Source: Lachnospiraceae bacterium (lineage in GTDB: Bacteria; Bacillota; Clostridia; Lachnospirales; Lachnospiraceae). From it: a DNA stretch of 28,153 nt. The notes beneath the pieces are model-generated. The model searched no databases and was not told the origin of the DNA. It worked only from the letters and a program-made list of their open reading frames with translations. The translations under genes were made by a program, and so were the position numbers. The stretch's first letter is position 1. Every line of letters starts with the position of its first letter. The stretch is taken from contig VSNO01000040.1 of NCBI GenBank assembly GCA_009774375.1, positions 1 through 28,153 on the forward strand, given 5' to 3'. This document shows, piece by piece, positions 24,565-28,153 of this stretch.

Positions 24565-25264
24565 ATTGCTTCCCTTCTATTTCCTTCAACAGCTCCAGAT
24601 TATGCCGCTCCGTCCCGCTGAAAACACTGTCATCAAACTCCTCCGGCGCAACACATGGCAGATACCAGACCTGTATCATAAAAAAACTGTATAAGTCCGT
24701 ATCCCTGAAAATGTATCCATGCCTGGCATAGATCTCATTCCTGGCAAGATGCAGGATCAACGGCGGGACACCCTCAAAATCCTCTTTGGAATAAACGTTT
24801 ACATCCGTAGCATACAGCGGCTCCACATACATCGCGATGTCCCGCACTTCCCTGACGTTCTCCATATAATCCATCCACTCGCCATAGTAAGCGCACTGCT
24901 CCCGGTATATGCTGCGCTTCCCGATCTCCTCAAGGAGACGTTCCTCTGACCAGTCCGCACTGTACCGTTCAAGCGGTTCCGATAACACTTCCGCTTCTGA
25001 CGGTTCAGGCTGTCCTGATATTTCAAAAGATTCCGATAACACTTCCGCTTCTGACGGTTCAGGCTGTCCTGATAATTCAAACGGCTCTGTCCACTCCTCC
25101 GTCTGTAAATCCGCTTCTCCAAATCCGTCGTCCAAAACTTCCATTCGGATAACCTGTTCTGCTTCTTTTTCAGGATACACCTGTGTGCCACAGCCCGCGA
25201 GCAGAATCGTGCAGCACAGCATAACTGCCAGAATTCTCTTTCCCGACAAAATACACTCTCTCAT
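24548..25264 (-). CDS. YARHG-domain lipoprotein
   Basis: A 238-residue lipoprotein. The signal peptide ends in the lipobox LLAGC with Cys25, so it should be anchored outside the cytoplasmic membrane. A flexible acidic linker holds a tandem duplication of 18 residues (SGQPEPSEAEVLSE, residues 65-82 and 83-100). The C-terminal half (about 105-238) carries NEIYARHGYIF (Tyr179-Gly183), the mark of the YARHG domain, which is found in extracellular lipoproteins of unknown role. The ATG overlaps the stop of the upstream M56 gene by 4 bp (ATGA), and the gene runs into blaI. It may be a partner of the M56 sensor ectodomain. That is inference from gene order. Confidence 0.88.
   Translation of the reverse strand: MRECILSGKRILAVMLCCTILLAGCGTQVYPEKEAEQVIRMEVLDDGFGEADLQTEEWTEPFELSGQPEPSEAEVLSESFEISGQPEPSEAEVLSEPLERYSADWSEERLLEEIGKRSIYREQCAYYGEWMDYMENVREVRDIAMYVEPLYATDVNVYSKEDFEGVPPLILHLARNEIYARHGYIFRDTDLYSFFMIQVWYLPCVAPEEFDDSVFSGTERHNLELLKEIEGKQYEENT
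24977..25074. repeat. 54-bp tandem duplication inside the lipoprotein gene
   Basis: A 44-bp sequence at 24977-25020 recurs without a mismatch at 25031-25074, with a period of 54 bp (18 codons). The near-identity of the copies at the DNA level indicates a recent in-frame duplication of the Pro/Glu/Ser linker. Confidence 0.93.
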
Positions 25265-27876
25265 ATGTCAAATCCTTTCATATGCTTCTCAAATCTGGCG
25301 CAGCCCCAATCGTCATAAATACCGATCCAGAAACTGTACTCTTCTTCCTCATACCTGAGCTGGGAGTAGCCCCACCCCAGATCATGCTTCCTGTAATCGG
25401 TTCCATAGACTTCGGTAACTTTTTGTAAGGAATCCCCCTCCGCCAAAAGACCTTTGCACATCTCGTCACATTTTGTGCTTCCGATCACGCCGAGCTGCCC
25501 CTGATGATCAAATATGAATTCCCACGTATCCTGATTGGCATGGTAGATCGGATAATTTCCCTCATCCGTATATCCGACTGTATAGTCCACATCATGTTCA
25601 TCCAAAAATTGTTTCAGCGTCTCCTCCGTCCACTGCAGCTGCACCTCCTTGAGGTCGGGAAGTACTGGCGGTACATACTCCTGTACGGAAACCGGCACAA
25701 GCTTTTCCGATGCCGTCACCTCCTGTGCCTCATCCAGATCATTAATTCCACTGAGCAGGTGCTTTGTTCCGATGCCTTCCCCGCAGCCGTAAAATGTCCC
25801 GTCCTTTTTCAAAACGATCAGATTCTCCCGGGCACGCACCGCAGTCTCATCCGTGTTGTTAAACGCCGCCTGTCCGATCCACACACATTCCACATCATCC
25901 ATCACTCTCTGCGGTGTCTGTATCTGATCGGAAAAAGTCCCGACACCGCACTGACCAAACTGGTTATCGCCCCATGTCCACAGACTGTTATTGTTGTCGA
26001 TCACGGCAAACGTCCTGTCATACGAAGTCACGTATTTTGCATGCTCCAGCACTTCGACCGGCCAGGACGCATATTTTATATTTTCCATCAAATTTACTGG
26101 CGGCCCCTGTTTAGCCGTATAATATGGTATATACTCCATCTGGCCTCTCATGTAGATGTCCCCCTCCTGTGTCAGGGCAATGACAGTGTAATAGCCGCAC
26201 TTCGCATAGATCACATTCTCCATCAGCAGAACCGGTTCCGTGATGATAAACTGATAATCCTCCATCGTGGGCATGGACAGCACACCCGAGGGATTTCCGC
26301 CCAAACCGTAGAGCTGGTTATCCTCCGTGAGAAAGATCACAAAATACTCCCCGGAAAAATCGACATGTTTCACATTCCGTGCGATCTCCACGGGTTCTTT
26401 GATCCAGGTCAGATCTTCACGCACTTCCTTCAATTGCCCGTATTCGCTCGGTCCGGTCCCCCAAAGTGTTCCCTGCCCATCGATCCAGTAGTGATTGCCG
26501 CCGCGCGTGATCTCTGTCGTATAACAGTTTGTGCAGTCCAGATTCTTTGCACGGTAAAGATCATTAAGATCCTCGGTAAACACCACACGATCCTGATCCA
26601 TCTGCCCCATATCCTGCCCTGTCGACACGCTGTTTTGATCCGAATCCTGAACCGGACTCCGATCCGACTCATCAGACGCAGGATTCTGTTCCGAACCGTC
26701 CAAAACCGTATCATGCCCCGAGAGCATCCACATGCTGCTGCCCGCCACGGCACACAGAACCAGTACCCCCATAATGATATATCCCCATTTGTTTTTCTTC
26801 GCAAACATATTCCTGATCCTCAGCCTTGCCGCTTTCTTTCCGGTAAATATCGACGTTCCATAACCAATATAGCCGCTACCCTTTTCGTCGGTCTCGGCCA
26901 TGTGATCCAATACGATGTTTCCATAGCGTTTCTGATCATCGACGGACAGCCGCCGCATTACCTGCGAATCACAGACGCATTCCACGTCCTGATAGGCCAG
27001 CCGCCGCATCAGCAGCAGAATCGGATTGAACCAGTAGAGATCGCACACAAGCATCATCAGAAGCTTATACCACAGATCCCTGTTTTTCTGGTGCTGCAGT
27101 TCATGGCGAACGATCATGCCACGCTCCGTCTCGTCATAGGGTCTGTCCGGCATCAGCAGCCGTGTATGACAATAGCCAAAGAGCATCGGCGAGCGGATAT
27201 GACTGCAAATGAAAATCCGCGGAACCGACCTGATGCGATATTCCCCGCATATCCTTTCGACCTGCCCGCAAAGGCGCTGGTCTGAGCAGTGACGCGACTG
27301 TTTTCGGATCTGTTCCCGCACTTTCAGATAACAGATGACATGGAAGTCAATGAGTGCCAAAGCACCAAATATCCATATCATAATAAAAACCCACTGCCCG
27401 CCTGGCAGTCCCCCATGCAGAACCGATGGTTCCGTAAGATCAGTGATGAACGAATCTTCCACTCCCTGCGCTATTTTTTGATCTGCGATATCTTCATGAT
27501 CTTTGATATCTTTCATACTATCCGTATCATCCTTGTCATCCGTCCCGTATTCGTCTGCCTCCCCTGTCTCCCCTTGTACTTCGGGCGATTTTATAGCCTG
27601 CACCTGGCGGATGTCCGCCTTCTCTGCGTTTGATCCCATCCCATAGATCCGGGGCACATCAATCTGCACAAAGTACGGCGGCTTGTCCTCATAGATCCCG
27701 CTCATGATCAGGCGCACCGGAACCAGCAGGCACACAGCCAGCATCAGCCACAATATTTTTCTCCATCTGTAACCGATCCTCACCCCAGTCAAATGCGGTA
27801 CTGCCCACGCCGCAAGGATGACACCATCCAAAACAAGCATCGTTCCGGCCAGATAGATCAACTGTTCCTCCAACAT
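25261..27876 (-). CDS. BlaR1-like M56 membrane metalloprotease with RCC1-like sensor domain
   Basis: An 871-residue signal transducer. Membrane helices lie at about residues 6-27, 41-58, 161-184 and 366-386. The cytosolic zinc protease carries RHELQH (His258, Glu259, His262) and the downstream ligand Glu299 (QDVECVCD), as in BlaR1/MecR1. An acidic loop (about 85-158) separates helices 2 and 3. After the last helix there is a Ser/Asp linker (387-430), then RCC1-like propeller repeats (about 459-735, e.g. DNNNSLWTWGDNQFGQCGVG), then a BamE/BLIP-like module (about 745-871, with GLLAEGDSLQKVTEVYGTDY). There is no penicillin-binding SxxK domain. ATG 27876 has GGAGG 6 nt upstream; a TTG 24 bases earlier lies inside the operator and is rejected. 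Confidence 0.9.
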   Translation of the reverse strand: MLEEQLIYLAGTMLVLDGVILAAWAVPHLTGVRIGYRWRKILWLMLAVCLLVPVRLIMSGIYEDKPPYFVQIDVPRIYGMGSNAEKADIRQVQAIKSPEVQGETGEADEYGTDDKDDTDSMKDIKDHEDIADQKIAQGVEDSFITDLTEPSVLHGGLPGGQWVFIMIWIFGALALIDFHVICYLKVREQIRKQSRHCSDQRLCGQVERICGEYRIRSVPRIFICSHIRSPMLFGYCHTRLLMPDRPYDETERGMIVRHELQHQKNRDLWYKLLMMLVCDLYWFNPILLLMRRLAYQDVECVCDSQVMRRLSVDDQKRYGNIVLDHMAETDEKGSGYIGYGTSIFTGKKAARLRIRNMFAKKNKWGYIIMGVLVLCAVAGSSMWMLSGHDTVLDGSEQNPASDESDRSPVQDSDQNSVSTGQDMGQMDQDRVVFTEDLNDLYRAKNLDCTNCYTTEITRGGNHYWIDGQGTLWGTGPSEYGQLKEVREDLTWIKEPVEIARNVKHVDFSGEYFVIFLTEDNQLYGLGGNPSGVLSMPTMEDYQFIITEPVLLMENVIYAKCGYYTVIALTQEGDIYMRGQMEYIPYYTAKQGPPVNLMENIKYASWPVEVLEHAKYVTSYDRTFAVIDNNNSLWTWGDNQFGQCGVGTFSDQIQTPQRVMDDVECVWIGQAAFNNTDETAVRARENLIVLKKDGTFYGCGEGIGTKHLLSGINDLDEAQEVTASEKLVPVSVQEYVPPVLPDLKEVQLQWTEETLKQFLDEHDVDYTVGYTDEGNYPIYHANQDTWEFIFDHQGQLGVIGSTKCDEMCKGLLAEGDSLQKVTEVYGTDYRKHDLGWGYSQLRYEEEEYSFWIGIYDDWGCARFEKHMKGFDI

Positions 27877-27895
27877 TTCCGCCTCCAATCCGCAA

Positions 27896-27921
27896 TACAA
27901 TTAGACAATTGTCTAATTGTA
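27896..27921. promoter_or_regulatory. 26-bp palindromic operator, probable BlaI site
   Basis: A perfect palindrome with TACA and TGTA ends and the core TTAGACAATTGTCTAA. TACA/TGTA half-sites are the hallmark of BlaI/MecI operators. It begins at the -10 hexamer and covers the predicted start, 20 bp upstream of the M56 ATG, so a bound dimer would block the operon's promoter. I found no second copy in the window. Confidence 0.85.
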
Positions 27922-27949
27922 GGATAACACAATACAGGTATCCTGTCAA
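27921..27949 (-). promoter_or_regulatory. Promoter of the M56-lipoprotein-blaI operon
   Basis: On the minus strand TTGACA (27944-27949), 17 bp, and TATCCT (27921-27926) make a strong sigma-A promoter. The palindromic operator begins at the last base of the -10 element. Confidence 0.8.
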
Positions 27950-27998
27950 TCAACAGACACAAATACCCACGGTAAATGCATGATTTAATATTTTTATA

Positions 27999-28030
27999 AT
28001 GATTTCCATATCTTTCTAAAAGGAAATCAT
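27999..28030. repeat. Inverted repeat near the right edge
   Basis: ATGATTTCC (27999-28007) and GGAAATCAT (28022-28030) are perfect 9-bp arms around a 14-nt loop in AT-rich sequence. TATAAT at 27995-28000 overlaps the left arm and could be a rightward -10, which would make the repeat an operator for whatever lies beyond the window. Confidence 0.5.
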
Positions 28031-28060
28031 AATTATGGCAGAAATGGGAAATAAACTTTC

Positions 28061-28153
28061 ATGAATCGGATGTATGCAGGAGGTTCCGGATCCACAAAGT
28101 GTTTTGAGGGAAATACAGCAAGCATAGAACTGGTATTGCAGATTGTTCCGGAA
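28061..28153 (+). CDS. Possible partial ORF running off the right edge
   Basis: ATG at 28061 opens a frame of 31 codons (MNRMYAGGSGSTKCFEGN...) that stays open to the end of the window. A nine-codon ORF (28035-28064) overlaps its start as ATGA. The ribosome binding site is weak (GGGAA about 10 nt upstream) and no family is recognisable, so this may be chance. Confidence 0.2.
   Translation, partial: MNRMYAGGSGSTKCFEGNTASIELVLQIVPE

Noticed and set aside
24977..25074. CRISPR-like direct repeats
   Set aside because: Only two copies, in frame inside a lipoprotein gene, with a 10-bp remainder in the 54-bp period; a coding tandem duplication explains it.
25504..27285. 593-codon open frame on the plus strand opposite the M56 gene
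   Set aside because: It lies fully antisense to a gene with clear domains, promoter and ribosome binding site. Its translation is His/Ile/Arg-rich with no family motif, as expected for a shadow frame.
27877..27900. TTG start of the M56 gene at 27900
   Set aside because: It falls inside the operator palindrome. ATG 27876 has a strong GGAGG at proper spacing.

Overview
The window reads as a chromosomal segment of a Gram-positive, motile, anaerobic Clostridia, most like a Lachnospiraceae member. The clues are strong AGGAGG-type ribosome binding sites, a class III (Firmicutes-type) fructose-1,6-bisphosphatase, a BlaI/M56 regulatory pair, an ECF-transporter S component, Na+-coupled symporters of the AGCS and SSS families, two methyl-accepting chemotaxis proteins and a sigma-D-type promoter. 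I saw no rRNA, tRNA, CRISPR array, transposase or phage gene. The taxonomic call is inference from gene content.

Left part (1-8.1 kb): an aldo/keto reductase whose terminator is a perfect 28-bp hairpin; an AGCS Na+/amino-acid symporter behind a roughly 300-nt structured leader that contains a terminator-like hairpin; fbp convergent to it and preceded by an unknown 191-residue gene with a sigma-D-type promoter; a small four-cysteine protein; and a bactofilin gene that abuts an Eis-like acetyltransferase. Middle part (8.3-17.3 kb): an ECF S component, a single-Cache chemoreceptor, a metY-cysK sulfur-assimilation operon divergent from a Uma2-family nuclease-like gene plus an SDR oxidoreductase, a Cof-type HAD phosphatase, and an SSS symporter with a near-consensus promoter and an inverted repeat at its start site.

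Right part (17.3-28.1 kb): a second, double-Cache-type chemoreceptor, a MacB/LolD-type ABC exporter (ATPase plus 839-residue FtsX-type permease), and a four-gene leftward operon that is the most unusual item. That operon encodes, in order, a BlaR1-like M56 membrane metalloprotease, a YARHG-domain lipoprotein, a BlaI-type repressor and a membrane-anchored orphan protein. The protease has no penicillin-binding sensor. In its place are RCC1-like propeller repeats and a C-terminal BamE/BLIP-like module. A perfect 26-bp palindrome sits on the start site of a TTGACA-N17-TATCCT promoter at the head of the operon, and the repressor keeps an Asn-Phe pair at the place where staphylococcal BlaI is cleaved. 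Together these look like a complete self-regulated sense-cleave-derepress circuit with a non-beta-lactam sensor. What it senses cannot be read from the sequence.

The layout is compact. Several convergent neighbours are separated by 5-23 bp or overlap, and clear intrinsic terminators are visible only at the left edge and after the ECF gene.
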